From positions 124,001 through 188,000 of the forward strand of contig JABTUJ010000007.1 in the NCBI GenBank assembly GCA_015075445.1: a stretch of 64,000 nt of DNA. Reading direction: 5' to 3'. The notes beneath the pieces were generated by a model. The model saw only the letters and a program-made list of their open reading frames with translations, was not told the origin of the DNA and did not search any database. Both the position numbers and the translations under genes were made by a program. The stretch comes from Verrucomicrobiales bacterium. Lineage in GTDB: Bacteria; Verrucomicrobiota; Verrucomicrobiia; Limisphaerales; J093. Position 1 is the stretch's first letter. Each line of letters begins with the position of its first letter. Positions 16,756 to 26,764 of the stretch are shown piece by piece.

Positions 16756-17922
16756 ATGGACCGCTCATGCATCGTCACACGCCTTCTAACAATGCTTCTC
16801 GCCGCGCTGGCAGGTTCCAATGCAGCTCATGCTTCAGCGGGGACCGAAGAGTATCCGGACCAGTACTTCGAACGTGATGGAATCCGCCTTCGTTATGTTG
16901 TCGCGGGCCGGCATTCGGGTGAGTGGATTGTCTTTCTCCATGGGTTGTGGGGGAGCGTCGAAACCGATTGGACCCACCCCATTGAGGGGGACCACAAGAT
17001 CTTCAGCACACTGGCGAGGAACTTCAGAGTGGTCGCCATGGACTGCCGTGGACACGGCAAATCGAGCAAGCCCCATTGCGAAGGGAGGTATGGAAAGGAG
17101 ATGGTGCTTGATGTGATTGGACTCATGGACCACCTGGAGATCAACCGTGCGCACTTGGTTGGTTTCTCCATGGGATCAGTAATAGGCGGGGCTGTCGTGG
17201 TGAAGTATCCAGACCGCGTGGTCAGTGCGGTATTCCTCGTGGGGGCGCCGATGACACCCGATTCCGACACCCTTGCCGGACGCCGTCGTCAATTCGTTGA
17301 GGACGTAGATGCGAGAGGTCTTCACGCTCTTCCTGACATCTGGCGTGCTGGCCAGGATCCCTGGGCATTGGTCGCTGTTAGTCGAAGGACCTCCGAGTTC
17401 TTCGTGACAGTTGAGGATTTGCGCAAGAACGAAGTTCCTCTCCTTGCGATCACTGGCACCGAGGATTTCGCCAGACCGACGATTCAGTTCCTGCAGAGAA
17501 GGATGCCGCACTTGGAAGTAATGGTCCTCAACGGTGCGACGCACGAGACGGTAGCCACACAGACGGGCGTGGTGGCTCGGATCGACAGAGAGGATGGATC
17601 TGGTTGTGTGCTCTGGTTTGTCGGCAGCAGCACGCGAACCCGGCGGGCTTTAGCGGATGCCTTTCTTCTCCACCGTCCAGCCAGCCATTCGGGCCACGCC
17701 GCTGGGGTCGCCCTCGAACATGGCGGCGGCCCGAGGGTTGCCCTGGAGCTGCCACTGGAACCACGCGGTGGCGACCTTCGCACAATCCCTGCCATGGGGC
17801 TGGGAATAGGTGCTGCCGTGGCCGACGTTCAGGTTCGCGGCGAAGGCCGGCACATGGTTGATCCGGCGGAAATCGTCCATGCCGTTCTTGTAGGCGATGT
17901 TCCTCTCGCCCCGAGGATGTAG
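16756..17922 (+). CDS. Alpha/beta-fold hydrolase, secreted; abnormal C-terminus
   Basis: A serine hydrolase with a signal peptide (ATG 16756, hydrophobic residues about 8-20, cleavage near AHA-SA). Landmarks: oxyanion loop IVFLHGLWG (about residue 57), a CRGHGKS turn, nucleophile elbow GFSMGS (about residue 139) and GATHE with the expected catalytic histidine near residue 259. A normal member would end some 25 residues later. Here the frame runs on for about 125 residues, and from about 17650 it is exactly antisense to another hydrolase remnant. The C-terminus was thus probably lost and replaced by junk. Base use is less GC-rich than the neighbours. The substrate is unknown. Confidence 0.65.
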   Translation: MDRSCIVTRLLTMLLAALAGSNAAHASAGTEEYPDQYFERDGIRLRYVVAGRHSGEWIVFLHGLWGSVETDWTHPIEGDHKIFSTLARNFRVVAMDCRGHGKSSKPHCEGRYGKEMVLDVIGLMDHLEINRAHLVGFSMGSVIGGAVVVKYPDRVVSAVFLVGAPMTPDSDTLAGRRRQFVEDVDARGLHALPDIWRAGQDPWALVAVSRRTSEFFVTVEDLRKNEVPLLAITGTEDFARPTIQFLQRRMPHLEVMVLNGATHETVATQTGVVARIDREDGSGCVLWFVGSSTRTRRALADAFLLHRPASHSGHAAGVALEHGGGPRVALELPLEPRGGDLRTIPAMGLGIGAAVADVQVRGEGRHMVDPAEIVHAVLVGDVPLAPRM

Positions 17923-18075
17923 ATCACCGGCGTGTGCCGGTTCTCCAACTGCGCCTTCACCAGCCTGGGCCTCCCCCCCATGCCGCTGCCGGGGTTGCCC
18001 AAGATCCCGCTGATCGTGAGCGCCGCCTCGCTCTCGCTGGGGGGGTGCGGACGCGGCCACCAACCATAACTTGAG
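17650..18075 (-). pseudogene. C-terminal fragment of an alpha/beta-hydrolase (esterase)
   Basis: The minus strand encodes ENRHTPVIYILG, then, after a frame change near 17915, NIAYKNGMDDFRRINHVPAF, then NVGHGSTYSQPHG and a WFQWQLQGNPRAAAMFEGD segment up to the stop at 17650. This is the end of a secreted alpha/beta-hydrolase, with the GH(G)xTY histidine as the likely catalytic His. The N-terminal two thirds, including the nucleophile, are missing. It overlaps the plus-strand hydrolase tail in antisense. Confidence 0.55.
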
Positions 18076-18447
18076 GGGTTTGCGCTTCCCCCAACTTCCG
18101 TGTGTGAAGAGCGGCCTGGAACAAGGCACGAAGGCGCTTGGCAGCCTGCTCAATGCCGCGCCAGGCCCATGTTATGGCCGCGCTCGCCCAAGTCGAGCTG
18201 GGGTGCCGTGTTACCTCGTCGCCGGTGGACGTCCGCCGGCAGGCGGGCGAGAACCTGCGCTGGTTCCTCACCGATCCCGACGCGAGGGTGCTGCGCCGCC
18301 AGATTGAGCCCGCACTCGCCGTCGGCGCGTTCCAGCGCGCGCTGTCGCTCCTTGACCAGGCGCTGGCTGCCCTCCCAACCTCGGCTGGGCGAGCGCGGCC
18401 TGGGCCCAGGGGTTGCGGGAACTCCGGGAGCGGGCTGAACCGTACGA
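18076..18447. other. No recognisable gene
   Basis: About 370 bases between broken genes. A plus-strand frame (18138-18518) encodes 126 residues with no familiar motif and overlaps the end of the large minus-strand gene. It is treated as chance. Confidence 0.4.
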
Positions 18448-21400
18448 TCAGTCCAACCGCCGCGCCCGGTAGAAGCGGGCGCCCGGGCTGGCCGGCGGAG
18501 GATCGCAGACCCGCGTGACGGGACGCGGATCATGGAACTCGTGCAGCGGTGACCAAAATCGCAGGTCACTCGAGACCTCGACGGCGAACGCTGTGACCCT
18601 GTCCGCAAGTACCCAGAAACATGAACGGTCGGTGGCCTCGCGCGTGGCGGGGACGAGCCGCAGCGGCGGCACCGCTGGTGGGGTGGCGAGATAGAGGCGC
18701 AAGATGTTGTTGCCAGGATCAAAGTCCCAGGGGGAGTCGTCGGTCCTCACCTCCACGACCAAGTCCACGGTTGCGGCCGGCGCGGGAGAACGGACCACGA
18801 GTGTCATCACTTCCGTCTCGCCTGGCCTGAGCACGCCGAGGGCGGTGAACGCCAGAGGCGCACCCGTGCCGTCAACCTCGCTGGCGTGAACCCGGCAAGG
18901 CAACGAAGGTAGCGCACCCTCGTTGGCCACAAGGATCTGGACCGTCCACTCGTTGGAGGCCGACAGGAACCATGACGGCGAGTGCACTCTCAAGTCGGGA
19001 AAGAGCAAGGGGAGCGCGATAAGGTTGTTGGTGCGGTTGACGTCCGCGAGGAGCTGCTCGGGGTCGAGAATCGCCTGGAGCTGGATAGGCCCGTCTGTGG
19101 TGGGCACCTCGAACGTCCCCCTCACCAACACCGTCGTCCCCGAACGCAGCCGGTCCGGCAGCACAAGGCGGACGGGCTCCAGCCCGGCCGATGCCGGCTG
19201 AGCTTCGAGCACGACCACAACATCGGAAAGCGCGCGGTCTCCGTGGTTCACGGCCTCCGCTACGAATTCGGCCCGCGTGCCCGGCCGTGGATTCGGGGGC
19301 CAGACCGAGAGTGAGCCCTCCACCCACCCAAGGTCAGTCCGGTCTTCGTGCACATGTTGATAGAGATCCGTGCGGGCCAGCCAGGCCCCCGCCTCGGCAG
19401 CCTGTCCTGGTTCGGGCGGTTCCCGCCGGCTATAAAGGAGCAGCACAGCATCGGGACCCAACCCGCCACCGACCAGGCCGCTCTCGCTGGCCTCGTCGGT
19501 GCTCAGCGCCTTCGGTTCACTCCACGTGTCGGACTGCTTATCGTGGCGTAGCACCCAGACGTCCGATCCGGTGTCGCGTCCGGGCCCCACCCACGCCAGC
19601 CCGTAGATGGCGCCGTGATGGGCCAGCAACCGGAAGTTGGCTGCCCCCGCAGAGTAACCCGGGCGGCCGGCGATCTCCCGCCGCGTGAGATCCAGGTTGC
19701 GTGCCAGCGAGAACTCATCCTGGCGCAGCCAGGCGAGCACGAGTTCTCCCTCCGAGCTAATCACCACCTGCGGGTTGTCATCCGGCACCTCGTCCTGCGT
19801 CAGACGCCGGACTGGCTCCCACGTTTCGCCCACGCCGCGCAAGTAGAACAGCTCGTGGTCGTGGATCGTCTCGGTCCGCCCGTCCGTGTCCACCGAGAAC
19901 ACGACGTGGACCTCTGCGCCCGAACTCTCGGTGGCAAAGCGGAGGACCGGCCGGGTGAACTCCGCAACCGCGCGAGGAGTAGACCACCCGCCAGCCCCCC
20001 ACCGCGACACCATGATCAGGTCGGGCTGTTCGGTCGTCGCGACCAACCGGTTCCCTGGGTTTGCCACCCACAGGATCACGGCGTTCGTGGGGCTGTCGCC
20101 CGCCAGCCTCGGGCTGCGGTCCAGATGCCCGTTGTGCGTGAGCGCCACCTTGGGAGACCACGCCTGGATGGCGGGATCCAGCCACGCAGCGGAAACCTCC
20201 AGGCTCGGCCAGGTCGTGTCAAACGTCGCCTCGGCTGGCACCGGCGCTCGGGTCTCCTCCCAAACGGCCAGCACCTGCCCATCCTCGAACAACCGCACGC
20301 GCGGGTGAAAATCGGGCGTCCCGTCGCCGGCGATCGTGGTGGGGTTCGACCACGTGCCGGCCGCGTAGAGCGCGCACTGCACGACGGTCCGGTTCTGCGC
20401 GGGACGCGCGGGATCGTCGTGCAACCAGACCAAGGCTGCCCGGTTACTCTGACACGAGAGGTCCATCTCGGGGAACGGGAACGTGTTCAAAACCAACGGG
20501 CGGGGTTCCGTCGGCGAACCCAGGACCAGTCCCGGGTTGGCCCGAGCTACGTTCCGTCTCGCAGCCCCCCCGAGGAAGCACGCTGGGTCGGCGGCGTCCA
20601 GATAGGTCCGCGGCAAGGGGCGGCTGATCAGGGGCAACTCGGGAGGCCGGCGCCAGGCCAGTCCCGGGCTCGGCTGGGTCCACTCCCAAACCGCCAGCGG
20701 CTGCTCCCACGTCCAGAGGAACGCGTGGATCAGCAGTCCCCAAGCCACACTGCCGGTGCTCTGGTAGAAATACGGTCGCTCGGGCCAGCGGAAGTCACAG
20801 GTCATGCTGCCTTTCCCCCAAACCTCCCCCGCAAAGAGATCATCAATCCCCACACCCCCGGCGACGCGGCCTTCCACACCGAGTGTACCGACCACTGACG
20901 TCTGGAACGATTCCACGTGGGTCACGCGCCCGCCGGCCGTCCCCGAAACGGTCAACGCTCCCTCGACGTACCAGGGCAGGGGGAAAGTGCCCACCAGGGT
21001 GATGAAGTTGCAGTGAAAACGGCTGGAAAGCTCTCCCCCGAGCCCGACCTCGAATGCCTGGTTTTGCCACGCACCACTCGGCTGGCTCCACTGCAACTCC
21101 CCTTTCACGTAGGGAAACCAGTCGAACGCCGCCTCCTCGATCTCGCAGGGCAGGCGCACGAGGCCCTTGGGCAGGCGGTGGGGGTTGACCCGGCCCAGCC
21201 GGATCAATTGCTTGAGCTTGTCCACCAACTGGCGCACCGGTGGCCGGCGGTTCCACAACCGCTCCAGCTCCGCATTCGTGTCCTCGTCGTCCGGGAGGTC
21301 GTTCCAAGCCAGGGTGAGCTGCGCCGCGCCGGTGCTGTCCACCGTGCAGTCGAGTGAGGGTAGGAAAGCCAGGGTGAAGCCCAAACCCTCGAACATCGGC

Positions 21401-22896
21401 GTGCCTTCGGGCACCAGCCCGCTGTCGCTCATCACGTCGAAGAACGACACGTTGAGTTGACCCGCGTTCTGGTACTGGTAGCGACCGTTCTTCGGGACCA
21501 CCACAAACCGGCTCCCCCCCCATTGCTGCAGCGGGGGAGGCGCCACCACGAGATCGGCGGTCCGTGACCAAGAGACGTACCCGTCCGCGGCCTCGGCGTA
21601 TACCTCCAGGCTACCACCGACGGGAATCACATCCCCCACATCAAGAACCGTCCGCACCGGGCGGACGGCCGGTGTGCTCCAGGCACGGCGCCCCGCGAGA
21701 TAGTGAATCAGGCTAGGTTCGCGCCCCCCCCAGTCCACCTGCACCTCGAATTCCACGTTCAGTGGCACGTTCCCAAGGAAATGCAGCAAGCCGGGATACT
21801 GCACAGCCCGGATGCCCACGACGCTGACCCCGCCGAGGCGCTCCAACACGATGGTACGTGGATGCGACGCGGCTTCCGGCAAGCTCACCTCGCTCGAGGC
21901 GGCGAAGAATCCGGCCTTGCGCGCGGTCAGCGTATAATGCCCCGCCGGAACGCCCCGGAACTCGAAGCGGCCGAGCTCGTCCGTGATCGTGTGGACCAAG
22001 CCCATCATCACACTCGCACCGGCCAAGGGCATGCCGGTATCCCGCTGCACGACCACGCCGCGCAGCGAGATCGCCCGCTGCAGCCGAAACGTGCGCTCGA
22101 GCATCGCGAACGGCGGCACGTCGAGCACCTCCCGGTGGTCCTCGAAGTCTGGCTTGCGCAGAACCAGCAGATAGGCCCCGGACGGGATACCGGAGTAATG
22201 GAAAACCCCTGAGGCGTTCGCGGTCTGGACCACACTGCCCAGCGTGGCGGCCACGCCAGGAACCGGCTTGTCCGCTTCATCCAACACCGTGCCCTGCAGG
22301 CAACTGGGCGCCGCGTGTTGACCCGTCACCAAATGCCGGGCCGGAAAATCGTAATGCTCGTATTCCGCCGGATACGAAAAGGGCGACTGCAACGCAATCC
22401 AAACGCGCAGCACCCCCCGATCGGCCACATACTCGAAAGCGTAGGCCACATCGCGGTCGGGTTCGATCCAGAACGAGTCTCCGGTGATGAAGTACAGATA
22501 CTCGCCCCGGTCGGGGGAGAAGCTCGAGCGGATCTGGCTGGACGCTCCGAAGGTCACCTCGTCACTGATGTCGAAATGATAGGTCTGGCGTACGTGATCC
22601 GTGGCCGTCCCCCAGAAACGAATCCGACCGCTCAAACTGCCGCGTGCGGAGCGGAAGAGTCCATCCTGGCAAGTCGGCGCCTCCGGACTGAATCGCAGTC
22701 CGCATTCCAGGTTCATCTCGATCGTGTGTTGGGCTCCAGACTGAAACGTCAAGGTAGCGCCGTCAGTGCCTTTCGCCTCGACGGCAAAAATTAAAGACCC
22801 CGACGCTCCGCGGCTTCCCGGCGCGGCGCAGCAGCACAGGATCGCCAGGAAAAGCGGGTGGAGGAGATGGCGGGACCCCCTGTGCGGCGTCGGCAT
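18448..22896 (-). CDS. Large secreted multidomain protein with CARDB domains
   Basis: A 1482-residue exported protein of unknown role. ATG at 22896 has a GAGG ribosome site 8 bases upstream and gives a signal peptide (cysteine-rich hydrophobic core, residues about 11-23); another ATG at 22992 is possible. Two carboxypeptidase-regulatory-like beta-sandwich repeats lie at about residues 195-360 (CLQGTVLDEADKPVPGV; LRGVVVQRDTGMPLAGA). A beta-rich middle follows. At about 800-1130 there are repeated WSNPTTIAGD / WSPKVALTHNG / WSTPRAVAEF / WEPVRRLTQDE blades, which suggest a beta-propeller. Two CARDB domains (about 1160-1400) and a short C-terminal module ending FYRARRLD close it. Confidence 0.75.
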   Translation of the reverse strand: MPTPHRGSRHLLHPLFLAILCCCAAPGSRGASGSLIFAVEAKGTDGATLTFQSGAQHTIEMNLECGLRFSPEAPTCQDGLFRSARGSLSGRIRFWGTATDHVRQTYHFDISDEVTFGASSQIRSSFSPDRGEYLYFITGDSFWIEPDRDVAYAFEYVADRGVLRVWIALQSPFSYPAEYEHYDFPARHLVTGQHAAPSCLQGTVLDEADKPVPGVAATLGSVVQTANASGVFHYSGIPSGAYLLVLRKPDFEDHREVLDVPPFAMLERTFRLQRAISLRGVVVQRDTGMPLAGASVMMGLVHTITDELGRFEFRGVPAGHYTLTARKAGFFAASSEVSLPEAASHPRTIVLERLGGVSVVGIRAVQYPGLLHFLGNVPLNVEFEVQVDWGGREPSLIHYLAGRRAWSTPAVRPVRTVLDVGDVIPVGGSLEVYAEAADGYVSWSRTADLVVAPPPLQQWGGSRFVVVPKNGRYQYQNAGQLNVSFFDVMSDSGLVPEGTPMFEGLGFTLAFLPSLDCTVDSTGAAQLTLAWNDLPDDEDTNAELERLWNRRPPVRQLVDKLKQLIRLGRVNPHRLPKGLVRLPCEIEEAAFDWFPYVKGELQWSQPSGAWQNQAFEVGLGGELSSRFHCNFITLVGTFPLPWYVEGALTVSGTAGGRVTHVESFQTSVVGTLGVEGRVAGGVGIDDLFAGEVWGKGSMTCDFRWPERPYFYQSTGSVAWGLLIHAFLWTWEQPLAVWEWTQPSPGLAWRRPPELPLISRPLPRTYLDAADPACFLGGAARRNVARANPGLVLGSPTEPRPLVLNTFPFPEMDLSCQSNRAALVWLHDDPARPAQNRTVVQCALYAAGTWSNPTTIAGDGTPDFHPRVRLFEDGQVLAVWEETRAPVPAEATFDTTWPSLEVSAAWLDPAIQAWSPKVALTHNGHLDRSPRLAGDSPTNAVILWVANPGNRLVATTEQPDLIMVSRWGAGGWSTPRAVAEFTRPVLRFATESSGAEVHVVFSVDTDGRTETIHDHELFYLRGVGETWEPVRRLTQDEVPDDNPQVVISSEGELVLAWLRQDEFSLARNLDLTRREIAGRPGYSAGAANFRLLAHHGAIYGLAWVGPGRDTGSDVWVLRHDKQSDTWSEPKALSTDEASESGLVGGGLGPDAVLLLYSRREPPEPGQAAEAGAWLARTDLYQHVHEDRTDLGWVEGSLSVWPPNPRPGTRAEFVAEAVNHGDRALSDVVVVLEAQPASAGLEPVRLVLPDRLRSGTTVLVRGTFEVPTTDGPIQLQAILDPEQLLADVNRTNNLIALPLLFPDLRVHSPSWFLSASNEWTVQILVANEGALPSLPCRVHASEVDGTGAPLAFTALGVLRPGETEVMTLVVRSPAPAATVDLVVEVRTDDSPWDFDPGNNILRLYLATPPAVPPLRLVPATREATDRSCFWVLADRVTAFAVEVSSDLRFWSPLHEFHDPRPVTRVCDPPPASPGARFYRARRLD

Positions 22897-23166
22897 CGGA
22901 ACGGCCTCGGCATCGGTTCCGGCCAGGCCCCGACCCCGACCACCGCAGCCCGGTTGCCTGTTGATCAGCCCACAAACGCGCGCAAAGCTCATAAGCCCTT
23001 CACAATCCCGGTTCCGGGTCAATGATTGCACCTGGTCTGGGGGAGCTGGCAAGCGGCATAACGCTCCGGCCTCAGCTCGGACCAAAGACTGCCGGTGCCG
23101 AGCAGGCACCCACCGAAGCGCCCTTGCGGTATCGCAGCCTCCGCCTGACGGCAAAAGCGACGAGGC

Positions 23167-23650
23167 TCATGGCTGTCGCGCCAACGCCGTGCTCCGGTTC
23201 TGCACGGACCCTACGTCGATCAAGAATGCCGTCTCGAGTCCGTCTCGGACGCCCGTGCCGGTAACGTAGCGGCCGTCAAGGCTGGTCGCTGCTGCCCAAG
23301 TAGAGGTGCTCCAACCGTCATCGGCCGGATCGACCCTTGAGCGGGCAGCAGGTCGTACAGCGATTGCATGCCCGTGTTCCCGCGCCACACGAAGGCCGTC
23401 ACGCCGAACGCGCTCTCGCCGGTGCCCACCACCATGCCATCGCAACCTGGCCGTTGATCCCGTAGCTCCAACCGACGACGGTACTTCCGTCGGCAGAGAC
23501 ACCATAACCATGACTCTGAGTATCACGCCCATCAGCCACAAGGTAACCCAGTGAGGTAATGGCGGCTCTTTCCGGCGTGTCCGCCGATTGGCCAACCTGG
23601 CAGGCGAGCATTGCCGTCATCATAAAGGGCTTAATGTGACTTGTACTCAA
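23167..23650 (-). pseudogene. HAF-repeat extracellular protein remnant
   Basis: An N-terminal signal-like start (ATG 23650) is followed by ITSLGYLVADG, HGYGVSADGSTVVGWSYG, then, after a frame change near 23455, VVGTGESAFGVTAFVWRG and, after another, TSLDGRYVTGTGVRDG with ETAFLIDV. These are HAF-type repeats (ADGSxVVG ... AFxW) found in secreted proteins of Verrucomicrobiota and Planctomycetota. Most repeats are missing and two frame changes are needed, so the gene is dead. Confidence 0.55.
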
Positions 23651-23970
23651 GAATCAGCGTTGGCAAAACGGCGGTGCGGAGTACATTGGGAGCAATTCCA
23701 AAGCAACCGCCGTTCTTAAAAGCGAGAGCCACCACGAGATTGGCCCGGCAGATTTCGAGTTGGCGCTGGCGTTCGGGCGCGGGCCTCTCTGGCTCCGCAA
23801 GATGCCCGAAGCGCGAGGGAGGACGGGTTCACCCCCGCCACGGCAGGCGTTTCTGTCTGCCGAGTGCCGGCCGACGTCCGACGCGCAGCTCCCTCCGCGC
23901 TTCGGTCCTTCGACAATCCTTCCCCAGGTCCACAGCAGTCCCGTGGCGCCCCACCACCCACCCTCAAGCC

Positions 23971-24540
23971 ATGAAGACTCCCAGCCTGAACTCGACCCGC
24001 GCACCGCGCTCGCGCTGCGCCAACACCACCGCGCCGTGCCCCGACTCCCTCTTGACTGGCAATTCGAGCGCCGGGAGCGGAGGCAGCGTCTCTGGCGGGA
24101 CGCTCTACAACTGCATCCTGAACGACAATCGTGCCCTGAGGATGCACTTTTTCATCGCGATCATCCCCGGGGAGGGCGGCGGGGCCTCCGGCAGCGTACT
24201 GTACAATTGCGTGCTGAGCGGCAATGAAGCTGACCATAACGGCGGGGGAGCCCGCAACAGTACCCTCTACAACTACGTACTGACCGGCAATTCGGCTTCC
24301 GGGGTGTTTGCGTTGTTGCCGCTAAGGTTCGCACCGGACGCGCGGCTGGGTCCGGACGGTTTCCGCTTCAGGGTCTTGGGCGAGCCGGGCCGGACGGTGC
24401 GCGTCGAGCGGAGCCGGGATTTGCGGTTGTGGGAGGCCCTGACGACGGTGCCGGCACTTCCTGTGTCCGGGCAAGCCCTGCTGGATGCTGGAGCCGTCGG
24501 CGAGCGGCTGTTGTTCTACCGGGCGGTGAGGGAGCCGTGA
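23971..24540 (+). pseudogene. Truncated beta-helix protein with lineage C-terminal module
   Basis: From ATG 23971 the frame gives a poor N-terminus, then three degenerate repeats: GGTLYNCILNDNRA, GSVLYNCVLSGNEA and NSTLYNYVLTGNSA. They are typical rungs of a right-handed beta-helix (STLYNCxLxGN). The last 75 residues form a beta-sandwich ending LLFYRAVREP, like the ends of other secreted proteins of this group. A normal member would have a signal peptide and many more rungs, so this is probably a deletion remnant. The gene behind it starts 21 bases later. Confidence 0.5.
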
Positions 24541-24561
24541 GCAAGAAGATCGGAGAATGAT

Positions 24562-26364
24562 ATGGAACATTCAACACGGAGCACGATTGCTGGTTGGCGC
24601 GGCTTTGGGGTCGCCCTGCTGGCAGTTTCGGTCATCGGCGGATCAACGCTGCGGGGCCGATCGGCGGATCTCACGTACGGCACGCCGGCATCGGCAGGCT
24701 TGGCGCCCAACCATCTCGCCTGGGTGGACGCGCAGGTCATGAAGTACGTCCAGAGCAACAAGATCTCCGGCGGAGTCGTCCTGATCGCGCGTCGGGGGCA
24801 AATCGCCTACCTCAAGGCGTATGGACTTCGCGATCTCGAAGCCGGCTGGCCCATGGAAACCAACACCCTGTTCCGCATCGCGTCCATGAGCAAGCTGGTG
24901 ACCAGCGTCGGCATGATGCTGCTGATCGAGGCGGGCGCCGCCCACCTGGACGATCCGGTGTCGAAGTTCATTCCCGAGTTCGCTTCCCCGAGCGTCATCA
25001 TGCAGGGTGACCGCAACCGCCGAACCCGTCCGGCGACTCGGGAGATCACCATCCGGCACCTCCTAACCCACACCTCCGGCATCACCTATCGCATGAACGA
25101 GCGGTTCCCCTTGTCCACGATGTACACCGAGGCCGGCGTGTGTGACGGACTCCTGCCCTGGGAAGGCACCATCGGCGAGATGGTGCGGGTACTGGCGCGC
25201 CAGCCGCTCTGGTTCAACCCCGGCACCGCGTGGGAGTACGGCCTCTCGACGGACGTTCTGGGTTACTTGATCGAAGTGGTGTCCGGAATGCCCTTGGATC
25301 GCTACCTCCGCGAGCGGCTTTTCGAACCGCTGGGCATGAACGACACGCGCTTTCATGTGCCCGATGATCAGCGCGGGCGGCTCGCCGCCGTGTATGCCCC
25401 AGCGGCAGGCGGTGGCCTGAACCGCATCCCGGACGATCCGCCCGTCGTATCCGGCAACCTCGAGTACTCGCCGAGCCACGCGTATGCGCACCCGGGCACC
25501 TACTTTTCCGGCGGCGGAGGTCTGGTGAGCACGGCCGTGGATTACGCCCGGTTGCTGCAGATGCTCTTGAACGGCGGTGAACTGAATGGCCATCACCTGC
25601 TCAGCGCGTCCGGCGTGCGGAGCATGACGACAAACGCGGTGGGGTCCCTCGGCGCGAACTTCGGCCTGGGGTCCGTGGGCATCTCCGAGATCTCCCAGTG
25701 GTTCGAATGGCCGGGGAGTTGGTACTGGGGCGGTTTTTGGACCACGAGCTTCCAGGTGGACCCGGTCGAGCAAGTGGTGTTGGTCTTACTCACCCAGTTG
25801 TTCCCCGGCGATCGCGTGCCCGCTTTTTGGGAGGACTTCAACCGGGCGGCGTATGAAGCGATCAATGAACCCAGACTCTACGTGACTGGCAGGACAGGCG
25901 GTGGTTTCCTGCATTGGCGTCTGTCGTCCCTGGTGCCCAAGCCCGGCCGACAATTGCTGCCGGGCATTCGCCTGCTGCAGAGCGCGGACTTCGAAGCCTG
26001 GCAGCCCGTCGTGTCCGCGAACCCCATGCAGTCCGACCCTCGGATGATTAGCCGGGTGATGCCGCGCCAGCCAGCGGCCGGGTTCTTCAAGTTGGAGCAA
26101 AGGCGTGACTTCTCGAGGTTCAACCTGAGCGGTGCCCGGCTGGCAAGTGCGGACCTTCGACAGGCTCTGCTCCGGGAGGCCATGCTCGAGGGCGCCGATC
26201 TGACGGGTGCTGACCTGCGTGGTGCGGATCTGACAGGCGCAATCGTCCGAGGCGCCAAGCTCACGGAGGCGAACTTGTTGGGTGCGGTTGGCTTCGACGA
26301 CAGCCAGGAAGGGATTGTGTACCGCAACACCTTGATGCCGGATGGCAGCGTGCGGGGGAACTGA
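24562..26364 (+). CDS. Beta-lactamase-fold serine hydrolase with pentapeptide-repeat tail
   Basis: A 600-residue protein; ATG 24562 has a GGAG site 6 bases upstream. An N-terminal hydrophobic signal (about residues 13-28) is present. The class C beta-lactamase/DD-peptidase-like domain (about 40-440) shows FRIASMSK (SxxK nucleophile motif, near residue 112), a YGLS motif at the YxN position and YFSGGGGL at the third motif. A beta-rich linker leads to a C-terminal run of pentapeptide repeats (about 513-580; A[D/N]L-type: ASADLRQALL, GADLTGADLRGADL). Relatives are often esterases; resistance is not implied. The pentapeptide coil as a tail on this fold is unusual. Confidence 0.82.
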   Translation: MEHSTRSTIAGWRGFGVALLAVSVIGGSTLRGRSADLTYGTPASAGLAPNHLAWVDAQVMKYVQSNKISGGVVLIARRGQIAYLKAYGLRDLEAGWPMETNTLFRIASMSKLVTSVGMMLLIEAGAAHLDDPVSKFIPEFASPSVIMQGDRNRRTRPATREITIRHLLTHTSGITYRMNERFPLSTMYTEAGVCDGLLPWEGTIGEMVRVLARQPLWFNPGTAWEYGLSTDVLGYLIEVVSGMPLDRYLRERLFEPLGMNDTRFHVPDDQRGRLAAVYAPAAGGGLNRIPDDPPVVSGNLEYSPSHAYAHPGTYFSGGGGLVSTAVDYARLLQMLLNGGELNGHHLLSASGVRSMTTNAVGSLGANFGLGSVGISEISQWFEWPGSWYWGGFWTTSFQVDPVEQVVLVLLTQLFPGDRVPAFWEDFNRAAYEAINEPRLYVTGRTGGGFLHWRLSSLVPKPGRQLLPGIRLLQSADFEAWQPVVSANPMQSDPRMISRVMPRQPAAGFFKLEQRRDFSRFNLSGARLASADLRQALLREAMLEGADLTGADLRGADLTGAIVRGAKLTEANLLGAVGFDDSQEGIVYRNTLMPDGSVRGN

Positions 26365-26764
26365 GTGACGCCGATCCGATGAACTCCAGGCCGATGCGGT
26401 CGGCGGAAGGGCGGGAGGGGAGGTGCCAGCAGCGGAATGGACCTTGGCTGGCGTCGGTTTCATCTTTGGCCCTCTGAGGGGCTCTCCCCAAGCGCACCAA
26501 GCGCAGCCCTTTGAGCCGCTCGGCCATCCTGGCCGGGGTCTACGCCCTAGCCGGACCGCCTTTCTGAACCAGCCGCGGCCGGCCACCTTGGCACCGCGAC
26601 CCGGGGGCGGCGGCGGATTCCGAGCCGCGGGCTGGGCGGGCGGCGGCAATACCGGCTCGCCGAAGTCGAGGCCTTCATCGCGCTCAACACCCGGACCCAG
26701 CGGGACTTCATCCACCTCTTCAGCGGGCCGGCATCCTTCAACCGCGTCGAAAGGACGAACGACT
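26365..26764. other. Intergenic stretch, no clear gene
   Basis: About 400 bases. One frame near 26645-26760 reads YRLAEVEAFIALNTRTQRD, faintly like a DNA-binding excisionase tail, but it has no start or full domain. Nothing else is seen. Confidence 0.35.

Noticed and set aside
18138..18518. Plus-strand frame of 126 residues
   Set aside because: No motif, no start signal, and it overlaps the end of the large minus-strand gene.
24562..26364. Beta-lactam resistance gene
   Set aside because: The fold is shared with many esterases and peptidases, and the sequence gives no support for resistance.
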